From contig NZ_CP097269.1 of assembly GCF_028473645.1 (NCBI RefSeq), positions 3,118,001 to 3,182,000 of the forward strand: 64,000 bases of DNA. Direction: 5' to 3'. How positions within the stretch are numbered: position 1 is the first letter of the stretch; every line of letters begins with the position of its first letter. Made by a program: the position numbers and the translations under genes. The DNA is from Acidovorax sp. GBBC 1281. GTDB taxonomy: Bacteria; Pseudomonadota; Gammaproteobacteria; Burkholderiales; Burkholderiaceae_C. The notes under the pieces were generated by a model, which was not told the DNA's origin, made no database searches, and saw only the letters and a list, made by a program, of their open reading frames with translations. Shown here piece after piece: positions 1 through 9,496 of the stretch.

Positions 1-1286
1 TCGCTGTCACGGGTCTGCGGGGCAACATGCAAAACGATCTCCACGCGGCGATTGAGCGCCCTGCCCTCCGGTGTGGTGTTGGGCGCCACCGGATCGCTTT
101 CTGCGCGGCCTTCGGCATGCAACCGGCGCCCATCGGAGACGCTCTTCGTCAGCATGGTGGTGACGGCCTGCGCACGCTCCTGGGACAAATGCCAGTTGGA
201 AGGAAACCGAGCGGTGCGAATGGGAGAGTTGTCGGTGTAACCATTGACCACCACTTTCCCGGACACCTCGTTCAACGCGGCGGCAATGCGCTCGATCACG
301 CCGACATACCGAGGCTTCACCACCGTGGCCCCGGCATCGAACAAACCATCACCGCGCAGGATGATGATGCTTCGGTCGGCCAGGTCGTTCACCTCCACCA
401 GGCCCTCTCGAATTTCGGGCTCCAGGAACTGGCGCAATCTGGGCTTGGGCGCAGCGGCGATGACGGCAGGGGCCTGCGGAAGGCGAATGCCGTTGATCGA
501 AGCGAACAGATCGTCGGACCGCGATGCTAAACGGTAGTTGAACCAGAGGAAGATCAAAAACGCGATCAGCAAGGCCAGTGCGGCCGCCACCCAAAAGGGA
601 ATCAAGGTCCACGGCGGCACCGCCGCGCGCTGAACGCCACGCCAATGCAGCGACAAGGCACCGCTGCGGTCCCCCCTCGCCCCTTCGATGACCTGAAGCA
701 GACGGGCTTTGAGGCTCTCCAACTGGCTCTTGCCGTTTTCGACGACGTGGTACCGGCCTTCGAAACCCAACATCAGGCAGAAATACATCAACTCGATGAG
801 GTCGATGTGCTGGTTGGGCGTTTGCACCAACTTGGAGAGCAGCTGGAAAAACTTCTCACCGCCCCAGGTTTCGTTGTGCAACGCGACCAGCAGGCTGTAT
901 TTGGGCCAGACACCCGAGCCACCCCAAGGAGTCTGCGCCGCCGCTTCGTCGATCGCCGTGCAGATGCAATACCGAGCGCCGATGATGGTCTCCATCGGCA
1001 CGCCGGTGTTGCCGGCCCGGCTTTCGAACTGCCGTATGTTTTCCAGCAGAAACTGCTGAAATCCGCCAGGGTCGCCATTGGTGGCCATGGCCCGGATCTG
1101 AGGGATCAGATTCAGCAGCGTGTTGGAGGCAGCCACCAGGGGGTTGCCCCCGCTGACGACATCCGGAAGCGCCGTTTCGCGCACCGCGCCGCCAGAGGCT
1201 TGGGGTGCCGAGGCCCCAGCCCGGGGCACGGCGGTTCCGGTGCCCGTATCGAAGGCAAATACATTGCCAGAGGTTTGAATGGACAT
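1..1286 (-). CDS. tssL: TssL/DotU inner-membrane T6SS protein with C-terminal OmpA-like domain (3' end outside window)
   Basis: TssL is part of the TssJLM membrane complex that anchors the T6SS sheath and baseplate to the inner membrane. The N-terminal two thirds is a DotU/IcmH cytoplasmic domain (about residues 50-205), with the family stretch YCICTAIDEA near residue 106. One membrane helix follows at about 226-248. The periplasmic part is an OmpA/MotB peptidoglycan-binding domain, recognised by VNGYTDNSPIR and a later NWHLSQERA. The start ATG lies 8 bp downstream of the tssK stop. The reading frame is open to the left edge, so only the extreme C-terminus is missing. I read this frame directly from the complement strand. 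It is the last gene of the leftward operon visible here; tssM would be expected next. Confidence 0.9.
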   Translation of the reverse strand, partial: MSIQTSGNVFAFDTGTGTAVPRAGASAPQASGGAVRETALPDVVSGGNPLVAASNTLLNLIPQIRAMATNGDPGGFQQFLLENIRQFESRAGNTGVPMETIIGARYCICTAIDEAAAQTPWGGSGVWPKYSLLVALHNETWGGEKFFQLLSKLVQTPNQHIDLIELMYFCLMLGFEGRYHVVENGKSQLESLKARLLQVIEGARGDRSGALSLHWRGVQRAAVPPWTLIPFWVAAALALLIAFLIFLWFNYRLASRSDDLFASINGIRLPQAPAVIAAAPKPRLRQFLEPEIREGLVEVNDLADRSIIILRGDGLFDAGATVVKPRYVGVIERIAAALNEVSGKVVVNGYTDNSPIRTARFPSNWHLSQERAQAVTTMLTKSVSDGRRLHAEGRAESDPVAPNTTPEGRALNRRVEIVLHVAPQTRDS

Positions 1287-1294
1287 ATCGGTTC

Positions 1295-2629
1295 TTAACG
1301 GCGAATGGCCCACATCTCAAGCTGCAGTTCAGGAAACTCGCCGGAGACGTGCAAGGCCAGGCCGCCGGAGTTTTGAAGTTGGCGCCACAGGTCGTGCGCC
1401 GTATCCAACTCGAAATACGAGTAACCGGCGTGGTAGGGAATTTCGCGGGGAGCGACCGGCAGGGACCGCAGAGTGACGCCAGGCAAATGCAGATTGACCA
1501 AGTCCCGAATGCGCTCCACCGGGCCCAGTTTGATCTGGGTCGGAAAGTGCGCCCGCAGAAACTCCACCGTCGCCTGCGAATGCACCGCCAACACGAAGTC
1601 GCAACTGGTCAAGAGTTCGGTGCTCGGGATCAGTGCAACATGCACGCCATACTGGCGTTCCTGCAGTTCGATCTGGATGGCGTTTTGCTCCAGCACCGAA
1701 GACAGGCCACGCCGCAGCTCCAGCATCAATGGCAGGAAAGAGCTTCGCAAATCGTCATGGTCATAGGCAGGCATGGGCGCAGGACGCCGCTGGTCGCGCG
1801 TGAAGGTAGCCAGTTCGCCCGCCATTTTGAGAAGGTCATCGAACAGCCGCTCCGGATGGATGGCGCGGATACGAACCCAGTGTTCCACCGCCGGCTCCCA
1901 GCGGTTCAGGAACTGGAGCATCAGGAAGTCACCGACCTCCCCCACGCCGCCGCGACCCGGCTGGGTCAAGCGCTCTTCCAACGCAGCGCCACGCTGGCGC
2001 AGCAGGCCAAACAGCTCACGGCAGAACACTGCGAGGTTGGACATGTCGGCATTGGTGACGACCGTGGGTATGAAGGTGGGGTCCAACAGCAGCGAGCCAT
2101 CTGCGCGGCGCTCCACCACCTGCACCAACGGCAGGCTGACCCAGCCATCGGCAATGTCCTGCGATGCACGCAGTGCGAGCTTGATCTGTCCGACCTGCAC
2201 CTCGGCCGCCTGCGCGCCGACGTCGTTGGAATCCGCCACTTCGATCACTTCTGCGGCATAGCGCACGAGCGCGCTCGGCTCTGACCCCAGGGACACCTCA
2301 GCAGCCATGCGCCGGCGCATCGGCAAAGCCAGGTGAATGACCGTGTCTTTGACGTCTTTGCCGATGCTCAACGCGGGCGGGGGCTCGTCATGATAGGGAA
2401 AGCTGAAAGGCGTGCCGTCCGGCAACACCCCTTCGGCAGAGATCAAGCCGATCTTGCCCAGCGCGAGAAGCTCCGTATCCAGGACGAGGCTCGAAAACCC
2501 CCAGAAGAAGAACTGCGTGGGCAGCGTGCGTGCCTGCACCAGAAAATCGGTGAATCGATCTTGCTGCTGAAAATGCTGAGGGCGCAAGAACATGCCCTCC
2601 GCCCATACGACCTTGCGCTGCCAGACCAT
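1295..2629 (-). CDS. tssK: T6SS baseplate subunit TssK
   Basis: TssK is the trimeric adaptor that links the T6SS baseplate wedges to the TssJLM membrane complex. The 444-residue length is normal for the family. The N-terminus has the typical WAEGMFLRPQHFQQQD motif, followed by the conserved FFFWGF region. It sits between tssJ and tssL, the usual order of this sub-operon, and is separated from each by only a few bases. There is no sign of truncation. Confidence 0.95.
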   Translation of the reverse strand: MVWQRKVVWAEGMFLRPQHFQQQDRFTDFLVQARTLPTQFFFWGFSSLVLDTELLALGKIGLISAEGVLPDGTPFSFPYHDEPPPALSIGKDVKDTVIHLALPMRRRMAAEVSLGSEPSALVRYAAEVIEVADSNDVGAQAAEVQVGQIKLALRASQDIADGWVSLPLVQVVERRADGSLLLDPTFIPTVVTNADMSNLAVFCRELFGLLRQRGAALEERLTQPGRGGVGEVGDFLMLQFLNRWEPAVEHWVRIRAIHPERLFDDLLKMAGELATFTRDQRRPAPMPAYDHDDLRSSFLPLMLELRRGLSSVLEQNAIQIELQERQYGVHVALIPSTELLTSCDFVLAVHSQATVEFLRAHFPTQIKLGPVERIRDLVNLHLPGVTLRSLPVAPREIPYHAGYSYFELDTAHDLWRQLQNSGGLALHVSGEFPELQLEMWAIRR

Positions 2630-2634
2630 GATAG

Positions 2635-3204
2635 TTACTGCGATTTTTCTTGGATTTGAACTTTGACGGCGTCCTGGGAGACGGTGACTAAATAGCGCAC
2701 GGGCTTCAAGCGTTCAGTCTCACCCAGTCCCCACCAGCGCCGGCGCATCTCCACCGAATTGGGTGCCGGCGCAGTGGCGCGCCAAGTGCTTTTCTCCAGG
2801 TCACGGTAGCCCGCGAAAAATGCAAAGGCACGGACCTCGGCACTTCCCTTGCGCTCGAAGACGCGCCGCTCTCCGGGCACCACCAGAAACTCTTCGCGTC
2901 GCACGAAGTCGCTTGCCAGTTGCGTTTCGTCTTTTTCTTGAAGGTCTAGAAAACTGGCTTTGTCGAACGCCGCGGTGGCACGCAATTCGTACATCCGAAG
3001 CAAGATAGGCTTGGGAGCGCCATGCACATCGGGATTGAGCTTGGCGTCGGCGACCACTTCGAAAATGGCCGGCGGAACGGCAGTAGGGGCTTCCTGGGGG
3101 CGATTCATAGAACTGATGACACCGCATCCGGCAAGGCCCAGTACACCGACACCCACGGCCCCTCCGAGCAAAGCACGGCGCAATCCATAAACCCGATCAA
3201 GCAT
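2635..3204 (-). CDS. tssJ: T6SS outer-membrane lipoprotein TssJ
   Basis: TssJ is the outer-membrane lipoprotein of the TssJLM complex and docks the periplasmic tip of TssM. The 189-residue product has an arginine-rich start, a hydrophobic segment and a lipobox ending LAGCG near residue 26, then a beta-rich domain with the family-type LRMYEL stretch. The ATG at 3204 is preferred because AAAGGA lies 7-9 bases upstream. An in-frame ATG at 3237 overlaps the phosphatase stop codon (ATGA) and would add 11 residues before the signal peptide. Confidence 0.9.
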   Translation of the reverse strand: MLDRVYGLRRALLGGAVGVGVLGLAGCGVISSMNRPQEAPTAVPPAIFEVVADAKLNPDVHGAPKPILLRMYELRATAAFDKASFLDLQEKDETQLASDFVRREEFLVVPGERRVFERKGSAEVRAFAFFAGYRDLEKSTWRATAPAPNSVEMRRRWWGLGETERLKPVRYLVTVSQDAVKVQIQEKSQ

Positions 3205-3233
3205 CGTCGATTCCTTTGTTGGTAGAATTGTTT

Positions 3234-4022
3234 TCACAGCCCGTCTTCACTGGGTGACACCCAAATGGCGAATGCGCTGAAGTTGTCCTGATGCGGCTTC
3301 CCCTGCGCACGCAGCGTGGCCTCCATGTGCTCCAGCCAATCTTCCGGGTTCTGGCTGAGCCGCAATGCCTCTTCCATATCGTCTTCATGAATGCCTTCCC
3401 AAAGCCCATCCGAGCACAGCAGGAAGGCATCTCCTGCAACCAGATCGACGGCCTTGGAAAGCACCGTGGGAGGAATCTGCGACTCGGCCCCGATGGCGCC
3501 CGCAAGAACGCTCCGGTTCGGAAGATCCCGAGGGTCCTCGTTGCGATAGACCCCCGCGTGCAGCAGTTGCTGCACCACGCTGTGGTCTTCCGTCATGCGA
3601 TGCACTCGCTGGTCCCTGAACCAATACAGGCGTGAATCGCCCCAATGCGCCCAGAGCGCACGGCCTTTGGCCAAGTCCAGGCAAAGCAGGACCACCGTGG
3701 CACTCATGTGTCGACGGGAAACCGACAACGGTTGCTCCACCGCGACCGTATGCTCGGCCAGCGAAATCAACGAGGCCAGGCCTGCGGGCGCGAACAGCGG
3801 GTTGTGGCGAAAGCCATCCAGAACCGCGTTGACCGTCAGCCGCGCAGCCAATCCGCCATGGCCGTGGCCGCCAGCCCCATCGGCCAATGCGCAGCAAAAC
3901 CCGCGGCCTCCCACATCCACCATTCCCAGGAAATCGTCATTGGTCGCGCGCGAGCCCCTGTCCGAGAGCGACGCTGCGGTGAGACGGAACCGATACTGAT
4001 CGCCAACAACATGTGCAATCAC
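3234..4022 (-). CDS. pppA: PP2C-type serine/threonine phosphatase of the T6SS (PppA/Stp)
   Basis: This is the phosphatase partner of PpkA in threonine-phosphorylation control of T6SS assembly. It reverses phosphorylation of the FHA protein encoded next to it. The 262 residues carry the PP2C metal-binding set: DRGSRATNDD near the N-terminus, ALADGAGGHGHG, WGDSRLY in the middle and LLCSDGLWE towards the end. The gene overlaps tagH by 4 bp (ATGA), so translation is probably coupled. Substrate and role are inferred from Pseudomonas PppA and from context. Confidence 0.9.
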   Translation of the reverse strand: MIAHVVGDQYRFRLTAASLSDRGSRATNDDFLGMVDVGGRGFCCALADGAGGHGHGGLAARLTVNAVLDGFRHNPLFAPAGLASLISLAEHTVAVEQPLSVSRRHMSATVVLLCLDLAKGRALWAHWGDSRLYWFRDQRVHRMTEDHSVVQQLLHAGVYRNEDPRDLPNRSVLAGAIGAESQIPPTVLSKAVDLVAGDAFLLCSDGLWEGIHEDDMEEALRLSQNPEDWLEHMEATLRAQGKPHQDNFSAFAIWVSPSEDGL

Positions 4023-6202
4023 AACTTGGCCTTTGCAGCGGCTTCCGCGTTCTCATAGGCTTCCAGGAAAGCCTGGCCAGAAAAGGCGGTGAGATCGTCC
4101 TCCGCATCCCGGCGGATGGCATCAAAGTTTTTCTTGTATTCGTCCCACAAAGCCGCCTTGCGGCCGATGGAGGAAACCTTTCCAAGCATCCCGCCGATGG
4201 AAGCAGCCTGCTTTTCCAGTTCGACCGGATCAAAGCGCGCCAGCGCCTCGGCATAGGCCGCCCGAATACCGGCCATCAATGCCAACTGGTGCACACACAG
4301 GTCCTGGTAGGCGTCCTTCATGGCCGGAACTGGCTGCATGAACCCCGGAAAATTCTGTCCAATCATCTGCATGATGACGCCATCCGGTGTTGGCAAGAAC
4401 TTCAGCGGGTTGTTGGCACCGGAGGCGATCACCGTGACGCCCGCGCGAAACTCCCGCTTGATCTCGGAGCGGGCTGCCAGCAAGTCAATGGTTCCCTGCA
4501 CTGCGACACGGAACGCCTCGCCAAAAGATCGCATGAACTCCGGCGTGAGCGTGGGCTCCAGTTTCTTCGGCAACACCCCGGCGCCGTCCAGAAAAGCGGT
4601 GACCAACGCGCTCAACTCCGCGGGAGGCATGGCCGCCAGTCCTGGCAAGGTAGCCGGTGCAGGAAAGTCGGAAGAAGGCGAAGGCGAAGGCGAGAGTGCA
4701 GGTGCAGGTGCAGGTGCAGGCAAATTGGATGGCGGAAGCGGCTCCACAGGTGCCGCAAAGGACATGATTTCGTCCCGGTGTTGCACTGGCCGATCCTCCA
4801 AGAAGGCCGGCGGGACTGCACTTTTTTCCAAGACCGGAGACACCGGCTCGATGGGAGGCAGCCAATTGGAATCCGCTGCAGGCAATCCGCCTCCGAAGCT
4901 GTCCAGGTTCAGCCCTTCCACCTTGCGAAGGCCTGGCAAAGGCGCTACCAAAGGCTCGTTCGGTACCGGTATCGCCAGATCGACAGGCGCGACCTTGGCC
5001 TTCGTGGAGGACACCGCCGCATCGACGCTGATGGCCTCGATTCCCAACGCCCCCACAGGAAGACGCTCGTCCATACCGCTTCCAGCCATCGCGCTCTTCG
5101 GCATGCTGAAAGCCTGCGATAGATCGCATCCAGGCACTGCGAGTGAATTGTCTTGAAGGGCTGGCGTTTCGCGGTCCTGCTGGAACAGACGCAACGGGTC
5201 CAACTCGTTGCGGGGTTCAAGCGCCTTGGGCAGGCCTGTATGGGCAGGATTGTCCATCTGATGCTCAAAGCGTCCGGAGACCGGCAACGCTTTCAGCAAC
5301 TCGTCATGGCGAAGATTGGCGACGTCCGTCAGACTCTTCGTCTGCAAGCCACCGGCCCAAGGGTCGCCCTTTTGCGCCTGCTTTTTCGGGTCCTGTGCAA
5401 ACAGATCGAAATCGTCCGGGATGACCAGTGCACGATGCGCAACTGCTGGCGCGCTCCGAGGCAAGGGGGTGTCGTCCCATCCGGAAGGCCGCGGCGCAGT
5501 GCCAGCCCCTGCGGCCGGAGATAGGTCTGCCGGCACTACAGGCACTTGCAAACCGGCGTCCCGGGAGGCATCGGAGACGAGAGTCTCGGCTGCCACACCT
5601 GAGGGCAGCTCGGCAGTGCCCGCCGCTTCTTGCGGCATCGCCATGAACGCAGGCACGGCCGGCCGTTCTGCGTCGGCGGATGCATCCATGGGATTTGATA
5701 CCAGGCCCAGGATGGCAAAAGGATTGCTGTCGCCCGCATCAGCCGGGGCTTGCAACTCCTCCAGGAGGCCGCTTGCAGGCGCCTGCGGAGCGGCAGCGGG
5801 GGCCTGCAGGGGTGCGACTGGCGCAACGTCTGCTTTGACGGCTGGCACGAAAGCTGGCGCTGCTGGTGCAGGCAAGGCCTGCCCTGGCAGCAACGCGTAC
5901 AAGCGATAAGGGCCGATGACCACTTCATCACCGACCGCCAGCGGCACCTCTTCGCCAGAGCGTACCTCTTGTCCAGCCACAGTGATGGAGCGGCGCTCGC
6001 ACAGGTTGGCGATGAAAGCCGCCTCGGACTCCATGCGGACCATCGCATGCACGCGGGCCACACTGGCATCGGAGTCGGGCAGCACCAACTTGTTCTGCCC
6101 TCCTCGGCCGATGGTGCCTCCGGCAACGCCGAAAACTGCAGACCAAGTCCGATCCACTGCAAGATCGGCCTGTTGAACGACTCTGAGTTCGACTTTATCC
6201 AT
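4019..6202 (-). CDS. tagH: FHA-domain T6SS regulator (TagH/Fha)
   Basis: This is the forkhead-associated scaffold that binds phosphothreonine and triggers T6SS assembly after PpkA acts. The FHA domain is at about residues 25-105 (IGRGGQNKLVLPD, then SVARVHAMV). A long Ala/Pro-rich linker follows, with a low-complexity run of alternating Ala/Pro near the middle. The C-terminal ~180 residues match the conserved TagH C-terminal domain in position and size. The length of 727 residues is large because of the linker. Neighbours are a cognate phosphatase, and a kinase three genes upstream. Confidence 0.9.
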   Translation of the reverse strand: MDKVELRVVQQADLAVDRTWSAVFGVAGGTIGRGGQNKLVLPDSDASVARVHAMVRMESEAAFIANLCERRSITVAGQEVRSGEEVPLAVGDEVVIGPYRLYALLPGQALPAPAAPAFVPAVKADVAPVAPLQAPAAAPQAPASGLLEELQAPADAGDSNPFAILGLVSNPMDASADAERPAVPAFMAMPQEAAGTAELPSGVAAETLVSDASRDAGLQVPVVPADLSPAAGAGTAPRPSGWDDTPLPRSAPAVAHRALVIPDDFDLFAQDPKKQAQKGDPWAGGLQTKSLTDVANLRHDELLKALPVSGRFEHQMDNPAHTGLPKALEPRNELDPLRLFQQDRETPALQDNSLAVPGCDLSQAFSMPKSAMAGSGMDERLPVGALGIEAISVDAAVSSTKAKVAPVDLAIPVPNEPLVAPLPGLRKVEGLNLDSFGGGLPAADSNWLPPIEPVSPVLEKSAVPPAFLEDRPVQHRDEIMSFAAPVEPLPPSNLPAPAPAPALSPSPSPSSDFPAPATLPGLAAMPPAELSALVTAFLDGAGVLPKKLEPTLTPEFMRSFGEAFRVAVQGTIDLLAARSEIKREFRAGVTVIASGANNPLKFLPTPDGVIMQMIGQNFPGFMQPVPAMKDAYQDLCVHQLALMAGIRAAYAEALARFDPVELEKQAASIGGMLGKVSSIGRKAALWDEYKKNFDAIRRDAEDDLTAFSGQAFLEAYENAEAAAKAKL

Positions 6203-6229
6203 GGACGGTGCCTGACTGATCCGCTTTGC

Positions 6230-6712
6230 TTAAGGGGCTTTTCGATTGCTGCGCTGCTTTGCACGGGCTGCCGCAGCGCGCGCCGCATTGAACTCCCGGC
6301 CCCAAACGGGGTGCCCCTTTTCCGCCTCGGTCAACTGAAAGGTGGGATCTTGTTCGAGCGCCAGATCGAAATGCTGGCGGCATTGCCTGAGCCGGCCCAT
6401 CGCACAGTGGCTGAAAGCGATGAACTTGAGCACTTTCACCTGGGAGGCAAGTGGCCGTTCAGGAGCGCCGATCAAAGGGGTCAACGCAGCAATCGCATCG
6501 TCGTAACGACCATCTGCGTACACATCCAAAGCACGCGCCAGCGCTTGTTCCTTGGCTGCCACCGGATCTTGCTTGGCAGGTTCAGGCACGGCAGGCTGCT
6601 GGATTGCGGCATCCGCTCCCGGCGTCGCCGCGCCCTGAGGGGGCGTCTGGCAGGCAGTCAGCAACAGGCCGAGCATGCACTGGCCAACAATCAAAGGAAA
6701 TCTGTATTTCAT
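6230..6712 (-). CDS. TPR-like lipoprotein of the T6SS cluster
   Basis: The function is not established. The 160-residue product starts MKYRFPLIVG and has a lipobox ending LLTACQ near residue 21, so it should be a lipoprotein. The mature part looks like one or two TPR repeats, with a cysteine pair about 8 residues apart (SHCAMGRLRQC). The next gene upstream encodes a protein with the same cysteine-pair block, so the two are probably paralogues. The start at 6712 is chosen because it gives a proper signal peptide; a longer start at 6757 would overlap the upstream gene. The gap to the PEGA gene is 1 bp. Confidence 0.75.
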   Translation of the reverse strand: MKYRFPLIVGQCMLGLLLTACQTPPQGAATPGADAAIQQPAVPEPAKQDPVAAKEQALARALDVYADGRYDDAIAALTPLIGAPERPLASQVKVLKFIAFSHCAMGRLRQCRQHFDLALEQDPTFQLTEAEKGHPVWGREFNAARAAAARAKQRSNRKAP

Positions 6713-6713
6713 G

Positions 6714-7532
6714 CTACCTCGCATCAAAATCATGTTCGATGGTGAACGTTTCACCATCGATGACCGTGATCACTTTCTTAACGGTTTCAAAGCCTGGATT
6801 AGACAACTCCAGCGAATGGGAGCCAGCCGGCAACTTCAACTGTGTCAATGGAGGACTCACCCCCATCGCCTTGCCATCGACTTGCACTTGGCCCCAGGGC
6901 GACAGCCGAATGCGGACATTGAATGCGGCGTCTTTCTCTGCGGTCTTGAACAGCGAGCTGACCGGCACGGAATTCGATGTCTGAGCGGCAGTCACCCCGG
7001 ATGCGGGAACCGCGGCTGCGGCGACCGCATCCGCGGCACGGGTAGTGCCCGGTGTTGTCCCAGGGTCTGCAGAGGCATCCAGCACCGGTTTACCGCAGCG
7101 GGTGGCCCATCGTGCCTGCGAACGGAAATAAGCGCTGCGCCAGGGCGTGTTGTTGAGTTCATAACCATCGATCTTGAAGGAAGGGCGTACTGCGAACGCC
7201 GCGTCGAATTCCGATTCGCAGCGCTTGCCCTCTCCGTTCGTGCAATAGATGAATGCCAAATACTTATGCGCTGACGCGCGCGCCTGTCCATCCGGAAGGC
7301 CGGCAAACAGGGCCGATTGAAACGCCCACTCGGCGGTCTGAAAGTCTTTGGCGTCAAACAGCGCAATGCCTTGACCCAAATATTGCCGACCGGTGTTGAC
7401 CGGGGACGTTTCAGCCCTGCTTGGTGCAGCCTTTTCGTCGCAATCTGCAGCGGCGTGGAGCAACGGCGCGTGAATCAGCGCCACCAGACAAGCAACGCGT
7501 CCAAGCGCAATGAATGGCCTGAAATGCATCAT
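6714..7532 (-). CDS. Periplasmic TPR-PEGA protein of the T6SS cluster
   Basis: The function is unknown. The start MMHFRPFIALG begins a signal peptide that ends near HAAADC. The middle region (about 50-150) resembles the TPR-like block of the downstream lipoprotein, with a YC-x6-C pair and a PSFKIDGYELN segment. The C-terminus (about 205-270) is a PEGA-type beta domain, PWGQVQVDGKAMG through PGFETVKK. A very similar PEGA domain closes the PpkA protein encoded just upstream. The start overlaps the ppkA stop (ATGA). PEGA domains are usually extracytoplasmic, so this may cooperate with the periplasmic part of PpkA. Confidence 0.75.
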   Translation of the reverse strand: MMHFRPFIALGRVACLVALIHAPLLHAAADCDEKAAPSRAETSPVNTGRQYLGQGIALFDAKDFQTAEWAFQSALFAGLPDGQARASAHKYLAFIYCTNGEGKRCESEFDAAFAVRPSFKIDGYELNNTPWRSAYFRSQARWATRCGKPVLDASADPGTTPGTTRAADAVAAAAVPASGVTAAQTSNSVPVSSLFKTAEKDAAFNVRIRLSPWGQVQVDGKAMGVSPPLTQLKLPAGSHSLELSNPGFETVKKVITVIDGETFTIEHDFDAR

Positions 7533-9496
7533 TCGAACTTGTGCGTTAAAACGACCGACTCGCCCTTTTTCACCAACACCATCTGTGTCACGGTGGGTGC
7601 CACCGGGTTGGAGATGTCGATGCGGTGAAGCCCCTCGGACAGGGTCAACTGGGTCAAGGGTGGAGTCGTTCCTGCGGGAACCCTGTCGACCGACACGTTC
7701 CCCCATGGCATGACGCGCAAAATAATCTTGCCTTTGTTCTCGGCATCTGCCATGCGGGTCGCCTGCGCAGGTACACGCACGGCCTCTTCAGGCGTGGGCA
7801 GAGCACTCGGCGCTGCCGGGGCCGAAGCCGCCGGCGTCGGCACGGATGCGGGAGGCACCTTCGCGGGCGCAACATCCGCCACCACCATGGGTGCCGATGC
7901 GGCGACCACGGGCGCCGAAGCCGGGACCTGCTGCGCCACGGGGGCGGAGGCCGGCGCCACGGCCGACGTCAGCGCAGCGATTCGCTCTTCGGCTTCAGCA
8001 CGGTGCGCACCATTGGGAAAAAGACTCAAATAAGTCCGCAACGAATCGGGCGTATTGATGCGGGCGGCCAACATCCACTGGTCCGATTCCTGGGCATCCT
8101 GGGCCACGGCCGCTGTCTTCGCGGCGTCATCACCGCTGGTTATCCACCATGCACCGCCTGCCACAACAACCAACGCAGCGAAGCCCAATGCAGGAATCAG
8201 CCACACGGGGCGCTTGGTGGGCGGTGAGTGCCCGGCACCTTGCTGGCTGGCTGCAGGCTTGGTTTTCCGGGAATGCGCTTTGGCAGATGACTCTGCAGAG
8301 GGCGATGGCGGCGCATGCAGCGGCGCATTGACAGCCTTGGAGGGCCGAACTTCGGTGGATGGGCGGTGCTGGTGCGTGGTATCCAAGCCGGACACAACGG
8401 GGGCATGTGCCTCGCTGGGCACGGCGCCATGCCGCGCATCGGGGTGAGGAGCGACCGGCGCAACGGCCTCTGCAGGAAGCTGCGGTGCGGTAAATGCCGC
8501 TGGAGCCGCGACCGCCGATGGGACGTGCACGGGCGCATCCATCGAAGGATCACTTTCCTCGGCCGCACTGAGCCCCATCAAACCGGAGCTGGGCCACGAC
8601 AAGGTGACCGTCTTCAAACCCAGGAGGTGCCGCAGATCGCCGATGGACTGCGGGCGGTCCTGGGGTTTGATCGCCAAAGCGTGGTGCACGCCACTGAGGA
8701 ATCTGGCACTGAAACCTGGACAGTTTTCAGGCACGAGGGTGGACACCGGATCGTTGATCATCCGAGCCACCGACGTTGCGGGCGGGCGACCGGTGATCGA
8801 GAGATAAAGCAACGCGCCCAACTGGTAGATATCCGTCCAGGCGCCTTGCGGCATGGCGCCGTCATCGACGTACTGTTCGATGGGCGCAAAGCCCGGCTTC
8901 AAGACCATGGTCAGGGCCTGGGTCATGTCCCCGATGATTCGCCGCGCTGCGCCGAAATCCAGCAGCACCGGCATGCCGGAAGATTGCAGGAAGATGTTGT
9001 CCGGCGCGATGTCCCGGTGGTAGCAGTCCGCAGCGTGCAACATCTCCAGCACATCGAGGATGGGGGCGATGATGGTCGACAGCCATTGTTCGTCCATGGC
9101 CTTCGGCTGCTGGTTCAAAAACGTCCGGAAAGTCTGGCCTTCGTAATACTGCATGACCATGTATGCAGTACCGTTCGCCTCAAAGAAGCGATAGACATGC
9201 ACCAGCGCAGGATGCGAGAACTTCGCCAACAGACGCGCTTCGTTGATGAAACTGCGCAGCCCCGCATCGAAAGCACCACGGTGCTGGGAGCGGACGTGGA
9301 TCTGATTGGACTCCTTGCGGCCCGCCAACGTCGATGGCATGTACTCCTTGATCGCCACGATGCGATCAAGACTCAAGTCTCTGGCCCGGTAGACGATGCC
9401 AAAGCCGCCCTCTCCAATGACATCGCTCAGTCGGTATTCACCAACCTGGACACCGGGAGCCAGGCAGTTCGCCGAACCACTTATTTCCTTGTGCAT
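7529..9496 (-). CDS. ppkA: Membrane serine/threonine kinase PpkA with C-terminal PEGA domain
   Basis: This kinase starts the threonine-phosphorylation cascade that activates the T6SS. The kinase domain is residues ~15-275: glycine loop GEGGFGIVYRA, lysine in VAIKEYMP, catalytic loop HRDIAPDN and DFGAARR (in place of DFG-x-S). A Pro/Ala linker follows, then one transmembrane helix (VWLIPALGFAALVVVAGGAWW, ~430-450). The periplasmic part has an LRTYLSLFPNGAHR segment, an Ala/Pro linker and a PEGA-like domain at the C-terminus. The length is 655 residues. It is the first gene of the leftward operon and is divergent from hcp. Confidence 0.92.
   Translation of the reverse strand: MHKEISGSANCLAPGVQVGEYRLSDVIGEGGFGIVYRARDLSLDRIVAIKEYMPSTLAGRKESNQIHVRSQHRGAFDAGLRSFINEARLLAKFSHPALVHVYRFFEANGTAYMVMQYYEGQTFRTFLNQQPKAMDEQWLSTIIAPILDVLEMLHAADCYHRDIAPDNIFLQSSGMPVLLDFGAARRIIGDMTQALTMVLKPGFAPIEQYVDDGAMPQGAWTDIYQLGALLYLSITGRPPATSVARMINDPVSTLVPENCPGFSARFLSGVHHALAIKPQDRPQSIGDLRHLLGLKTVTLSWPSSGLMGLSAAEESDPSMDAPVHVPSAVAAPAAFTAPQLPAEAVAPVAPHPDARHGAVPSEAHAPVVSGLDTTHQHRPSTEVRPSKAVNAPLHAPPSPSAESSAKAHSRKTKPAASQQGAGHSPPTKRPVWLIPALGFAALVVVAGGAWWITSGDDAAKTAAVAQDAQESDQWMLAARINTPDSLRTYLSLFPNGAHRAEAEERIAALTSAVAPASAPVAQQVPASAPVVAASAPMVVADVAPAKVPPASVPTPAASAPAAPSALPTPEEAVRVPAQATRMADAENKGKIILRVMPWGNVSVDRVPAGTTPPLTQLTLSEGLHRIDISNPVAPTVTQMVLVKKGESVVLTHKFE

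Noticed and set aside
4656..4726. Short tandem repeats as a CRISPR or regulatory array
   Set aside because: The GGTGCA and GAAGGC repeats lie inside tagH and encode its Ala/Pro and Ser/Pro linker. They are coding low complexity.
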